A stretch of DNA of 64,000 bases, from assembly GCF_001625305.1 (NCBI RefSeq), contig NW_017804342.1, forward strand, positions 1,287,830-1,351,829. Reading direction: 5' to 3'. The position numbers and the translations under genes were made by a program. The notes below the pieces were generated by a model. That model was not told the DNA's origin. It saw nothing but the letters and a program-made list of their open reading frames with translations, and did not search any database. Shown one piece after another: positions 33,896-45,239 of this stretch (the stretch's first letter is position 1; each line of letters opens with the position of its first letter). Origin of the DNA: Branchiostoma belcheri (lineage: Eukaryota > Chordata > Leptocardii > Amphioxiformes > Branchiostomatidae).

Positions 33896-35515
33896 CGGAT
33901 AGAAGCCGACGGGGCAAAACCGGTCGTGACAGGCTGAATAAAAGTTCTAAACGTGAACTATGCCACTCCAGATGTCTTACTGAGGGATGACTGCAGTGTG
34001 AAGATGTCGGTTAGTTTGAGGAATGAATCCACTATACTTTGTACCGCTACTGAATCGGCACAAAGTGCAGAAGGCCACACCTAGGAAATTTTATGGATGA
34101 CGTCGCGCACCGATTGATTTTGGTCTATCCCCAGAAAAAAACTAGAAATTCCGCTACCAAAGAGTCACGACAGTGCCGCAAATCACAAGATTGGAAGATA
34201 CGATGAACGGAAAGAAACAGGACAACAACTGCCGTTCCACTGATTTATTGCTATTTCACTCGGAAAAAAGACTTGTTGCAATTGGTTGTTCACACTGTGT
34301 CATCTGATTCAATTTGTGTCCTAACATTTGTCATCTCGTAGTATAGTATATTTCAAATCTAGGCATCTTGTTTATTTCGGCCCTGCTTGATTTTTCTAAT
34401 GCCCTTTCGCATACTAGTAGGCGGTGACAGTAAACACAGCTAATGAAAATCCACATTACCTTTTTGTATATAAACCAATTGGACCAGTGCAAGTTATATA
34501 TATTAGGTGCAGGTAGATATCAGAAATGCCTGCACAGCTCCAATTTTGCCTGCAGTTGCAAGTGCAAGTAGTCAAAATGATTTAAAGAACAAACAGAGCA
34601 GTAGTTCGTTGGGCTAGATGTAAAGGTAAACATAATGATTACCTTTCTAATGTAGTTATATTATTGTTATGTACTATTGTTATGATACACAAATGCCTCA
34701 GCTTCACTTACCACTTAGACCTTTTTGTTGCCCTACAACACATAAAACTCATCCTTTTGTTTTTGTTTTCTCTTACTCTTAATCTTGCAAACTTCTCTGC
34801 TGGCCCGTCTATTTTGTTTTAGTTAAAAGTATGTTTATCAACATGACAAAGATGTTTATGATATAATGACAGTGCTTTCTTATGAGGATAAAAAATCTTT
34901 ACAAACGTGACGTTACAGAGTAACAGAGACATCGCCCCACTTATTTGGATAACCCTCCTCAGGTTTGGACCACACCATTTAAGCCCCTGTCACTGTGACA
35001 TTCAGAACCTTCGCCCGACCACCAACCAACCAAGGTTGGCAGTATGTTGGAAGCAGCTAGTCTTATTAAATTAGGCAATGCCTACCTTTCCATACTAATT
35101 TCGAGTAATGTTATACAAATTTGACTGCCAGCCACGCCCCGAGCACTGCCGACCTACTCACAATCACCAGCCAACCAGTCCCCAACCATGGCCCAACTTC
35201 CCGAGTGTTTTTGTAAACATTTTGAAACATTCAGCTGGTGCAGCTCAACTCTAGTCTACCTCGCGGAACACCAGCCAACCAATTGCAAAGCCGACCTTGC
35301 TCCCGACCTACTCCCAACCATGGTTTGGGAAGTCCGGCGGTGCTCGGGACGCCATATTCGGCTTTGTGTGACAGGGATTTCACCGGGGATCTAACCTGTG
35401 ATCTGGTAGACCTCGTTTGACCATTCCCCACCTTTGCCGTCCACTAGGCAGGCTGTGGAAGGTCCGTACTTGCTGTAAGTTTTGTGAGCATCAGCAGACC
35501 CGAAACACTGCCCAC

Positions 35516-36530
35516 CTAGCCTCCTTCGCAGTCTTGTTGGGCGTGGGCGTAATTTTTTCTCTGAGCGACGCGAGTAATATGCGGCCGCGAGGGACGATTT
35601 GCTGCCGAGGGACTTTTGCCACGGAGAGAAGGTTTCCGCGCTCCAACAAGACTGCTTCCAATCGGCGACTAGAAAGGACCTCGGATTAAGCCAGCCTTTC
35701 ATAGAGGCTATTAACATGTTCGTGCAGGTCCAATTCACATGTTCGCGCAGGTCCAATTCACATGTCCGCGCAAGGGTAATTCACAGATACGCTGACACGC
35801 GCTCGCCTTTGTCAACGGTTGGTTTTATTATAGCTTGCGTAGTCGAAGGTTCCAACAGAGAAAGAGTGAACATTGGTAATGTTGCAACAAAGGCATTGCT
35901 GTGGATATTTAAGCATCCCATGCAAACAAACCAAGACAAACTTTGCAGTACTATTTTTGCTGGTGAAATGTGCCATTCTTTCTATTACGCAACTTGCTGC
36001 GGAGCGGTGCGTTACCCTCCCATGACCAGTGAGATCAACCCGCCACTAAACAACATGGCGGCACTTTCTTTGTTTATCTGTCCACGTCCCCCAGCAATAT
36101 CACAGCGCTTGCGGGTTCCTGTGGTAGTGATCTTTTCAAAGTTGTTTATCGTAGCAGCAATGACTGCGGGATTTTGTTGAGTGGATACAATAGGGCTCGG
36201 TTTTCGGGAATGGTTGGCGTTCTACCGACGGGTTGATCGGCGACTGCTAGAAAGTTACAAGTTTTGGCTCGTCGAGCAACGGGGCGTGAACACCTCCCTG
36301 CATTCGTGGCGTTTATTGCGGGAAGTTCACACATCCATGCCAATCGCTCCTAATTGTTTTTTGATAGCCCTTTCTAGTCGCCGATTGGAAGCAGTCTTGT
36401 TGGAGCGCGGAAACCTTCTCTCCGTGGCAAAAGTCCCTCGGCAGCAAATCGTCCCTCGCGGCCGCATATTACTCGCGTCGCTCAGAGAAAAAATTACGCC
36501 CACGCCCAACAAGACTGCGAAGGAGGCTAG
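35516..36530. mobile_element. Foldback-type element with 162-bp inverted arms
   Basis: The left arm 35516-35677 and right arm 36369-36530 are inverted copies with no mismatch seen by eye. They are separated by 691 bp. Arms include GCGGCCGC and GGGCGTGGGCGTAA. The spacer starts with three ~26-bp copies of a TTCACATG(T/C)(C/T)CGCG-type repeat (35715-35790). An open frame of 193 codons (35599-36180) starts in the left arm and ends in the spacer; no domain is recognised. No clear target duplication was found. Confidence 0.65.
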
Positions 36531-37659
36531 TAAAACCACGAGAACGAGCGGCCTGGTAACACTTTTTGGTGGGGTCATGGCGTTTTCTGTAGTCGCCTTC
36601 CAAACGTGAATCTGTCCCCTCGAGTGTTGGAATGGCGCGGTCATCGTCGTCCGACCAACATCCCAGGCTGGTGTACCGACGAATTTCGCTTCCTGTGTGA
36701 GGAAGACGATATCACTGTGCTTTAATAACGCGCACAGCTGGGTCTTCTTCTACACTTTGTTTCGCATAACAGCCGGTAAACCGTCTGTAGGCGTAAAGCC
36801 CCATTTTGTACAATGCAATGTGTACATCTAAGTACAAGCTTCGCAACACCGGACTGGTTTGAACAACTCAAAAGGAGAAGGACCCCTACTCTCCCTTTTT
36901 GGCGACGCCTCAGGGGGAGCCTAATTGTACAGTATTGTGTGCAGTTTCTAAGAATTCTAGGAGTTGTACAAGCATTTTATCCACAGGAATGGAATGTCCA
37001 CAGGGATGTCTCACATCTCTGGGATTTTGCTGACACACATCTATGCCCACATTCCTACTTAGTGAAATTCCAGGAAACCCTTAGGACATTGGGGAAATTG
37101 TACAGATTCACAACTGAGCAGACACATGCTGATTCACATCCCTATCCACGTCCATTCAGCATTATATAGTAGCTTATATGGCTCCTATGATGTTCATGAA
37201 GTAAGCAGTAAGCGCTATTGACCTTTCTGAATTAGTGTAGAACGTTTTCCCCCACGTATCATCGACAGTCTTCAACTCTGTTGCATTTGAAAAGATACTT
37301 GTACAACTTTCGTATTATAATGATTGTTGGTAAGTGTGGCGGGATCTTTTACGTGCATGGGGTGTAGCTCTCCTCAAACACGGGACCTCCAAAATTACGT
37401 CCCATCCGAGAGGACATTCCTAATGCAGGGGTCACGTTTACGAACCTGGGCCCGGTCGGGCTATATACGCAATATATATAGTTTTTAAAATCTTTTTTTG
37501 TGCTTTGTTGTCCATTTTCATCGTACGTTTCCGCGTTCCATAAGACTGCCCGGGCGGGCCCGGTTTGAAAATGTGACCTCAGCATAACTGAAGCTAGGTA
37601 CCGGTACTCGTTTTCACCTGAGTCTTGTGAGAAAATAGTTGTTCATTAATAAATATATA

Positions 37660-37765
37660 AATATTCAAAATAAGCGCCTTTCCCAAGGACACAACAGTGA
37701 GGTCTGCCAGGGATTCAAACCCAGATTCTGAGTCAACTTGTTCTTTCAGGACGTAGCTATACATG
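37660..37765 (-). mobile_element. tRNA-derived SINE fragment
   Basis: On the minus strand a B box (GGGTTTGAATCCC) precedes TGTTGTGTCCTTGGGAAAGG, the shared SINE tail. Confidence 0.5.
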
Positions 37766-37937
37766 CATATTCTGTATTTAGCAAAGGCGGTGTAACAAAC
37801 TATAATTCCTACCAATGTAAATCAAATGACGTAATACAAAATATTGTGCAACATCAATAATGATGAAAGACTACCACGATTAATGGAGTCACCTATCCCA
37901 CTGTCATTATCGTTGATTGATTGAAACTCATATTTAC

Positions 37938-38318
37938 CTGTTTTTAGCTGACAGATGAACCCCCTACGTAACTTGCAGTCCTTTTCAGTCCACGTGGGGA
38001 AATCATTCCAAAATCCGGCACAGCCACCGCGATCTTTTGGGTCTCCAGAGAGCCAGTTGGAAAAGTGGGATGATGTCAGGACTTGGCCGTCCTCAAATAC
38101 CCACTGGCCGTCACTATAGGACAGCCCAATCCAACGATCCTTCACTACTTCTGGTAGCTTGTGGAGAAACATGTTGATCGCGCCGTCCTTCGCGATCGGC
38201 ATGGCCAACACCCCCCCGTCTGCTGCACATGTCTCTCTGGCCTCATAGTGCGACTTCGGCTCCGTAAAGCTCTTGTAGCAATTGCCCTTGAAACGAAAGT
38301 AGTCTCCTATTGGACAAT
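37938..38318 (-). CDS. C-type lectin-like domain exon (isolated)
   Basis: A single exon bounded by an acceptor (TATAG before 38318) and a donor (GTAAAT after 37938) encodes one almost complete C-type lectin-like domain of about 127 aa. Seen: the N-terminal Cys pair (CPIGDYFRFKGNCYK), ETCAADGG, the WIGL signature, GCAGFW and the final FICQL. The galactose/mannose motifs EPN or QPD are absent and the usual WND is WTEKDC, so classical calcium-dependent sugar binding is doubtful. The reading frame would also run past the donor for about 30 codons to a stop at about 37825. No signal-peptide exon or other domain exon was found nearby. This may be a fragment of a larger gene with long introns, or a relic. 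Confidence 0.65.
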
Positions 38319-39009
38319 CTATACAAAAAGATGAGAATTTCTTAATTAATCATAAAATCTGTATCCATATACATATACATGATTCACGTCCCCTCAATAA
38401 AACACGCTGAAAGACGCAATGTCAAGACTTCTCTTAGTAGCAGTCCAGTTACGGCACCGTAGTGCACTGTGTGACGATATATGCTTTACTATTAAACGAG
38501 AGAGGTTAATGCACCTTCTTACACATACAGAACACTAGTAGTATTATAGCTCCTATACTTAAACAACAGGAGGCAACTGGTTCATCAGCATTAACTTGAC
38601 TTAGGCCATATCGATTTGTTATTATTCGACACACCAGTGCAGGTTAGGCACAGGTAGACATCAGATATACCTGCACAGCTCCAATTTTACCTGCACTAAC
38701 CTGCATATACCCAGTACATGGACCAGTGCAGGTTAATTACCTGCCACGGGAGATCAAAAGGAAGCCTGGGGCAGCCGAAAGGCTGGGATAGCCGAGAGTG
38801 AAGCACATAAGTCATCATCTGCTCTGTACCGGGACACAACAGATCAAAAGGAAGGCTGGGGCAGCCATAAAGTTGGAATAGCCGAGAATGAAGCACACAA
38901 GTCACCATCTGTCCTGTACCGAGACACGACAGGTCAAAAGGAAGGCTGCGGCAGCCGAAAGGTTAGAATGGCCGAGAATGAAGCACATAAGTCACCATGT
39001 GCTCTGTAC

Positions 39010-39132
39010 CGAGACACTAGTTACCATGGTGACAGACGCCTGGTTCAGGTCAGTGACCGAGTCGTGTGGAGAAGAAGAAGAGGAAGAAGAAACAGGGCAA
39101 AAACAATGTTTTCCTTCTGCGAAGGTAAACAT
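39010..39132 (+). mobile_element. Common inverted-repeat element, partial copy G
   Basis: Right half of the element (GTTACCATGGTGACAGACGC, CTTCTGCGAAGGTAAACAT), ending 47 bp before the orphan F5/8C exon. Confidence 0.55.
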
Positions 39133-39178
39133 AAAATGTACTCAGAACCTCAATCTAACTGTTCTGTTTGCTTTTCAG

Positions 39179-39314
39179 GTCTTTTCAGGCAACACCGACA
39201 AGAACACCACTGTGACCAACCTACTGGACTACCCCATTGTTGCCCGTTATGTGCGTTTCGTGGTTCAGTCTTGGTATAAGTGGATCGCTATGAGGGCGGA
39301 GATTCTAGGCTGCA
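39179..39314 (+). pseudogene. Isolated last exon of an F5/8C (discoidin) domain
   Basis: An acceptor (CTTTTCAG) precedes and a donor-like GTAGGT follows a 136-nt open exon. Its translation, with NTDKNTTVTNLL, ARYVRFVVQSW and AMRAEILGC, matches the C-terminal third of an F5/8C domain. It aligns with exon 3008-3146 of the astacin gene (ARYMRIVVVDS, CMRAELYGC), with the same start phase. The two preceding exons expected for such a domain were not found in the 0.8 kb upstream, which is made of repeats. It is therefore either an orphan relic or an exon of an undetected gene. A partial inverted-repeat element ends 47 bp upstream. Confidence 0.55.
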
Positions 39315-41029
39315 GTAGGTTTTTCTTAAATTGTAAATCTCAAAGTTGTTGCACAGATCACGGTGTAATCTGACTCACTGTACTTATCGCACTGTTACAT
39401 ACATACAAAACGTTTTCATACAAAACGTACAAAACGTTTCATACAAAACGTTTGTTTCTATGGATATTGAAGGATCAAAATTATGGAAACATGTGCATTC
39501 ATGGTGTGGCCATTCTAAATCTTTCTGAGAAACTGTGACACATTTTATGATCACAATATATGAAAATTGGGTTATGTATGTATGTATGTATGTATTATCA
39601 TGCCTCGTTCTTTGTTAAGATTTGCCTTGGAAGACAAGCCAAAGACAAAATTGCTTGTGTAAGCAAGGAGGCGCATAGTTTTAGTTTCTGCAGTGAAGCC
39701 AACCAAATGCTCATAACAATTTATCTTATTGAAGATTAGTATGACAATGTAAAAGTTTTGACGCTTTTTAAAGAAGTTTGGGCTTGGTGAGTAGCATTAA
39801 CTAATTGACGGTCAAGGCGTCTACCAATATACTAAAGATGGATTTGTAATATAAAGATCATAAAAACGTCAAAAGATTTAAAAAGCAAGACAAATATATT
39901 TACTGACATAGTGACAAAGAGATCCGTGCAAATCAGTTGATGAAAATATTTAAAAAAATAATGGTATTTGCAGTGCAGTAGCAATAAGTTATAAAATTAA
40001 TAAATGTTTTAAGACCAGTGATGATGATCTAGTGCACCATATCACCTACAGCACATTAGAACAAAACATTGTCAGCCGCTATCAACACTGAAGTTGTTGT
40101 TCGCAAGTAATGCTAGACCTTGAAATTGTGATAATAATAACAATAACGATACACCTTTTAATTAATAATATGCGTCGTAAGGCATACAGCAATAGAAATA
40201 ACAATACATAGCTGATCGTTGAATCAACATTTGAACTAACACACAAAATAAGAAGAAATAACAATTAAATAACAACTGATGACATAATCCAAATAAACAA
40301 TTACTTAACAGAAGAACTGAACAGAAGAACTAAGCCTAAGTTGGATTGTGTGGTAAAAAGTAGCCCGGTAGGGACTAGAGAATATAGAAATAAAGGGAGT
40401 CAACAGCTATTAAAAATGAATGAGTTGTCATGCATTTTTCAAGACATCTAAAAGTCTAAGTAAGCCAATAAAAAATGGGTAATTCCACATGAAATATTGA
40501 CTTTGTAAAAACAACCTTTATGGAGAGGCAATCTTTGACGTCACCTCAGGACTGTTCCAACGACATATGGGGGGGGGGTGAGGCAAGATTTTCATCTCTT
40601 ACTTATCAGACAGCTTAAGCTTTAAGTCATGTTTTTCCAGATTTCTAAATGATGGTTCACGGTATTGTCCCCCTAGCCCCTCCCCCTCCACGTATATTGT
40701 CCCTCTACCCCTCCCTCTCCCCGTAGATTGTTTTGGTTTGGTCCTGAATGTCTCGTTGCGGTCTTGTGTATTTAAGAGCGTGTAAGTAAACACTCGTGCG
40801 CAGCGCACACTGGGAAGACCCGGCCAGTCACCTGTGTAGTACTCCGTCACGGCGGTCAAGTCTGAGGCATATTACCTGTCCTTGTCGTACCACACACCTG
40901 TCGTACTTCACCGACAAACACCTGTACACCCGGGAAGGAGTATGGAGGCGTACAGGTAGCGCAGGTGAGTTTAACGAGTGGCTTTCTACACATACCTGTT
41001 CTCCTGTCATACGGAACCCGCCCAAGCCT

Positions 41030-41238
41030 TAAAGCCTCGGTCACAACCCGCCGTACGTGCATCTGCGTGCTGTCTACGTGCAAATACGTGGGCAAATTTT
41101 GGGGATCCGTAAGTGGTGCGTTGACTGTACTGCTCATGCCAGTCCTTCCTCACGTTTTCAGAAAAACGTAGCAGACGTGGCCTCCCCAAGAAACGTACGG
41201 ACAAAAAGCACGCACGGTGGGTTGTGACCGAGGCTTTA
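41030..41238. mobile_element. Short inverted-repeat element
   Basis: TAAAGCCTCGGTCACAACCC at the left and GGGTTGTGACCGAGGCTTTA at the right are perfect inverse copies, and the match continues a few bases inward (CGTRCGTGC). The 209-bp span has no coding capacity. It looks like a MITE. Confidence 0.65.
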
Positions 41239-43609
41239 CCTATAGCTAGCGTGCAAGCACGGCGGAGTATGAACCAACACAAGACTGTGTAGATAGACAA
41301 CAAACAGCTGGCAACATTTTCGTTTGTTTCTCCGACATCACGAAGCTTGAAAAGTTGAATCTGGCATGGCAGCTGTACACTAACGACACGTTTTCTAGAG
41401 GCGACTGGGTGAATCGGTGACAAGGGCATAGTTGTGAAATGGTGCGTAATTATGTATTCAATCCACGGAACACGAGAATTTTGCTCAAGTTTTTCTATAT
41501 ATATTACATTGAATCTTTTGACTTTTACATCGTATAATTATTTCTTCGCCTACCAACTAATTGTACAATACTAAAAGAGAACTTATTGAGAAAGAAACGC
41601 ATGATGTTGTCGCTAACAGACGTTACACGCTGACGCAAATATTCGGATTGGGTATGGAACAGAGGGTATTTAAAGACGAGTCAAAGCCGTGTGTCTCCGC
41701 TGACAATGCCTGCGGCGATTCGTAGAACTCGTGTCAACATTTGAATTTGCTTGTTCGGCCAGGCATGGCATTTGTTCGTGATGGTATTCCTGTCTACTTG
41801 CAAGTGAATTTAAGTACCTCAAATGCTAGCTTAAAAATGATCCACGAATGCGATTTCAGTTACGGGACCGTGCGAAACACAAAGCAAAGATTTCATTTCA
41901 AATCCATCACTGAACAAATTTACTCTCCATTTATGCATTGAGTTTAATGTGTACTATGAATAGGGCTCTTGAATCATTTATTTAATGTCCATAAAAAGCG
42001 TCATCGTAGGTTTGTTGTTGCAAAACCAATATCATTTCAATGGGTAAACTATAGATTTTCGGGCTGTGAAATGAAACCCTTTTGTTATCTGTTGACAGTA
42101 AACATTGAAGTGTTTATGCCCAAACCCTTATTGCACTGAGCTAGGTGTGGCGGTCATTAATATATGTCCGAAGCTAGACTAGGATCATATAAAACGGGTC
42201 AGTGCACGTTGCATTAAGTTATATCATCTTTCTTCCTTTTTTTCATTGTGAATTCTGATGGCTTTAAATTTGAGTAAAGCCAAGGACTTGGAGAAAATGT
42301 AATCTTCTTGGCCACACTAGCGGGACAAACTAGCGGGAAGCTACATTCTGGGGCTAAAGTTTTGTCTCCAAATTTCAACGAGGTGGGATTGCCAACGTTC
42401 TTCTGCATGACAACAGAATTATACCCTTTAGAACCTCGAAAATTACATGAAACTACTGCAGGCCACCCAAGACAGAAAGTTTCTCAATATACACAATCAC
42501 AGAACGTAAAGATCGCAACAGATCGCAGTTTGCATAATATTTACGTCATGCTTTCGTCATGTTGCTGTTGAGTGGCTCTTGGCGTGTTCAAAAACAACCG
42601 CGGTAAGAGACCGAGATGGGGGATTAGGGGGGGCCAAAACACGCAAATTACTGACCTTTTGTTAATTACTGATATGACTAAATACGTACATGTTTACATA
42701 AAAACGACGAGTATTCATGATGCTAAAAATGATGATGCAAATCTAGTTTTATGCCTGAATGGGATAGGGTTAGGTTTCTACGGTTCTGGATAATCTCTGC
42801 GTATCCAAGAACGTACATTTGCCCCAGACACGGTTCTGGATAAAGCACGGTTCTGGATACAATTGGAGCTACAAGCAGTAAGATAAGTACACAGACGACA
42901 GCAACGTCCATTTGATGTCTTTGTATCTACTATAACAACGACATGCTTGAAGTATGCGTTTGTTCATGGTATTGCAGTTACACAGTAGTACTGCAGTCTG
43001 TGCGACGATAAACACAATTCTTTCCTTACAAACTGTAGTTGACTACGCACCATGTCATGACTTTGTGGTATTTTCCGCAAAAACACTTTTAAAGCATTGA
43101 TAGTTTCACGTGGCAATTTGTCGCCCGGCCAACGACATTGAACCTTAACGAGAAAAAATAATACATAAAGCTTTCATATTTAATTGCAAGATTTAGCATG
43201 TGGCGTCGTTTCCATAGAAGGTGTTAAGTTGGCGAATCACATATTCAAGAATAGGAAAGCTCTTTTCAAATTGAGAACGATCATTTACTGGTAATCGAAA
43301 ATGCTCTTTGATTCCAAAAATGATAGCAGAACTTTAGGTTCCAAAACATGATTTGGAATACATTTGTACTTCGAAACAGCATGTATGTTGTGTCCCAAAA
43401 CGTTGCCCAGATATATTTAACACTGCATTTTTCTAGACAGAGCTTGTTTTTCTAAGCTGGTCAAATGTTTGCAAAGAGCCCCAGAAACAGTCACGGTTCG
43501 ACGCCGCTGTACGTAGGTAGCCAGCGGTATTCTGTCTGAGTTCTTTCGGGGCTTTCGGGAGTTTTTAATGGTCAACTATTCAACTACAACCGCGTGAAAC
43601 TCCTACCAG

Positions 43610-43880
43610 GTGCCTTAGTGTATCCAAAACCGAGTTATATATAGTTCTATGCCTGAATGGGCTAGGCCGGTTAGGATCAGGCACGGTTCTGGATAGTCTC
43701 AGCGCACCCAAGAACGTAGATTTGCCCCGGTCACGGATCTGAATACGCGTTGACTATCCAGAACCACAGATGAGCGTGGTTCTTCTGGACACAACACGGT
43801 TCTGGATATCCAGGCATATTGTATCCAGAACAGTGCCTGAGCATGTCTCTGTATAGTGACGGTTCTGGGTACAGCATGTC
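43610..43880. repeat. Dispersed GCACGGTTCTGGATA repeat cluster
   Basis: Multiple direct and inverted copies of CACGGTTCTGGATA, with GTCTC(T/A)GCGTATCCA between them. Smaller clusters of the same words lie at 3895-4080 and 42770-42870. Confidence 0.65.
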
Positions 43881-45239
43881 TAGACCCACGGCCCGTGTGT
43901 AGTGAATCTGTGCCACGTAAAACCGCCCAGGCGTGACCGATCCGTAAGTTGTGTAAACGCAAAAGTCGACACCTGATACGGACCTTACATGGGGCTGAAG
44001 CTCGCTCGCTGAAGGGAGCGGCCAAAACACCATGGACTAGTCTGTAATGTAAGTATATATGAAAACATCGGTGTTAAAGACAACATACATCAATCAGAAA
44101 GGATTAGACCCTGCCCTAGCAGCAACTTGAGACAAATACGTGATGATCTTGCATTCTACTGGTTTAGTAACGCATATAGCTTGTACTTTGTTGATGACAT
44201 TGCATGCTAAAATAAGGCAAGGTTCAACCTTTCTGCCAAGCATGCATATGATGCTAGCATTGTTTGCTATGAATATGCTAATCTAAAATGCTGCTAGAAA
44301 AAGACAACTCAGGAAAAGTAAGATAGAGGACAAGCGCAGATACGTAAAAAAACATGGCGTCAGTAGCGTCAGTAACGTGTGACCACTTTTCGCAAGTGAC
44401 ATTTTCCCTTTTCTAAAAATTATCAAAGAACTTGAATGAAGCAGGAGCCTAAACCTCTGCTACCAGTAGCCAGGCTACCCTGCGTGGGTGCGTCAGTCCC
44501 ATACCTGCCGCCCGCCTGCCTGTGACCAGGCTTACAGTTCACCCACACTCCGTTAAACTGTGACCACACTGGGCCCTGAACCGAGTCCGCACCACCCCTG
44601 CTGCGAGCTGAAGAAATAGTTTTCCCCTTCTGAACATAGTCCAACGTAGACAAGCTAGATCTAGCATATCTGGAGTCCTGTGTTTGGGTTATGACATGCA
44701 CGCTACAGTGTCATTGTACTCTACCCGAGTTACGTCATCTTTAGAACGCTTGGCACGGTGTCTCTAGATACAGGTAAGAATTGGGGAGGGGGGCTTTAAT
44801 GAAGTTATGTAGGGATTGTGTTACAACTGCGGTATTTTCAAATGACTCCTTACGCTAAGTTGCTTACTTACCTTAGATCTATTGCCAAGCCTTAACTTGG
44901 GCATAGGCCACGCACTAGGTCACTCCATCTGGTGCGGTCCTGGGCCCTCTCTACCAAGTTCATATACAAAAGGATCAAGATTGTCCGGATTTGCAAGTCC
45001 TAATGTTGTACGTATCTCAAATGAAAAATTTTCCGATAGAGTGTGCCTTACGATAGCATGGATTGCAGACTGTTCCCTGGGCCAGTAAACAGGCCAGTCC
45101 CCGGTTGTTTACCAGGGTCTAATTGAGGAGGTCTGTAGCAAAATTGTCTTATACGAAACGGTCTAAGAAGTAAAATAATTTGAAAAGACGACTTCATGTT
45201 TATATATTTCTCATTGTAGTGTCAGACCTGTGATCCACG

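Larger units (their letters stand above)
33501..37937. other. Gene-poor stretch after tRNA-Arg
   Basis: No supported coding exon. Holds the GTAGAGCG repeat, a fragment of the common inverted-repeat element (34585-34640), the foldback element (35516-36530), repeated AACCAACCA/GCCGACC words (35010-35340), and a SINE fragment at its right end. Confidence 0.45.
39315..45239. other. Long gene-poor stretch upstream of the SLC7 gene
   Basis: Six kb with no exon I can support. Contents: GTAT microsatellite, AT-rich unique sequence, a MITE (41030-41238) and the GGTTCTGGATA repeat clusters. The first SLC7 exon may be preceded by a non-coding exon here, because an acceptor-like TTTCTCATTGTAG lies just before 45220. 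Confidence 0.4.

Noticed and set aside
35599-36180. 193-codon frame as a real gene
   Set aside because: It begins inside an inverted-repeat arm, crosses a tandem repeat and has no recognisable domain or splice sites; reported only as an observation.
36327-36644. Second open frame in the foldback region
   Set aside because: It is the inverse copy of the left-arm frame (35417-35689) and gives the same peptide from the inverted arm; no independent evidence of coding.
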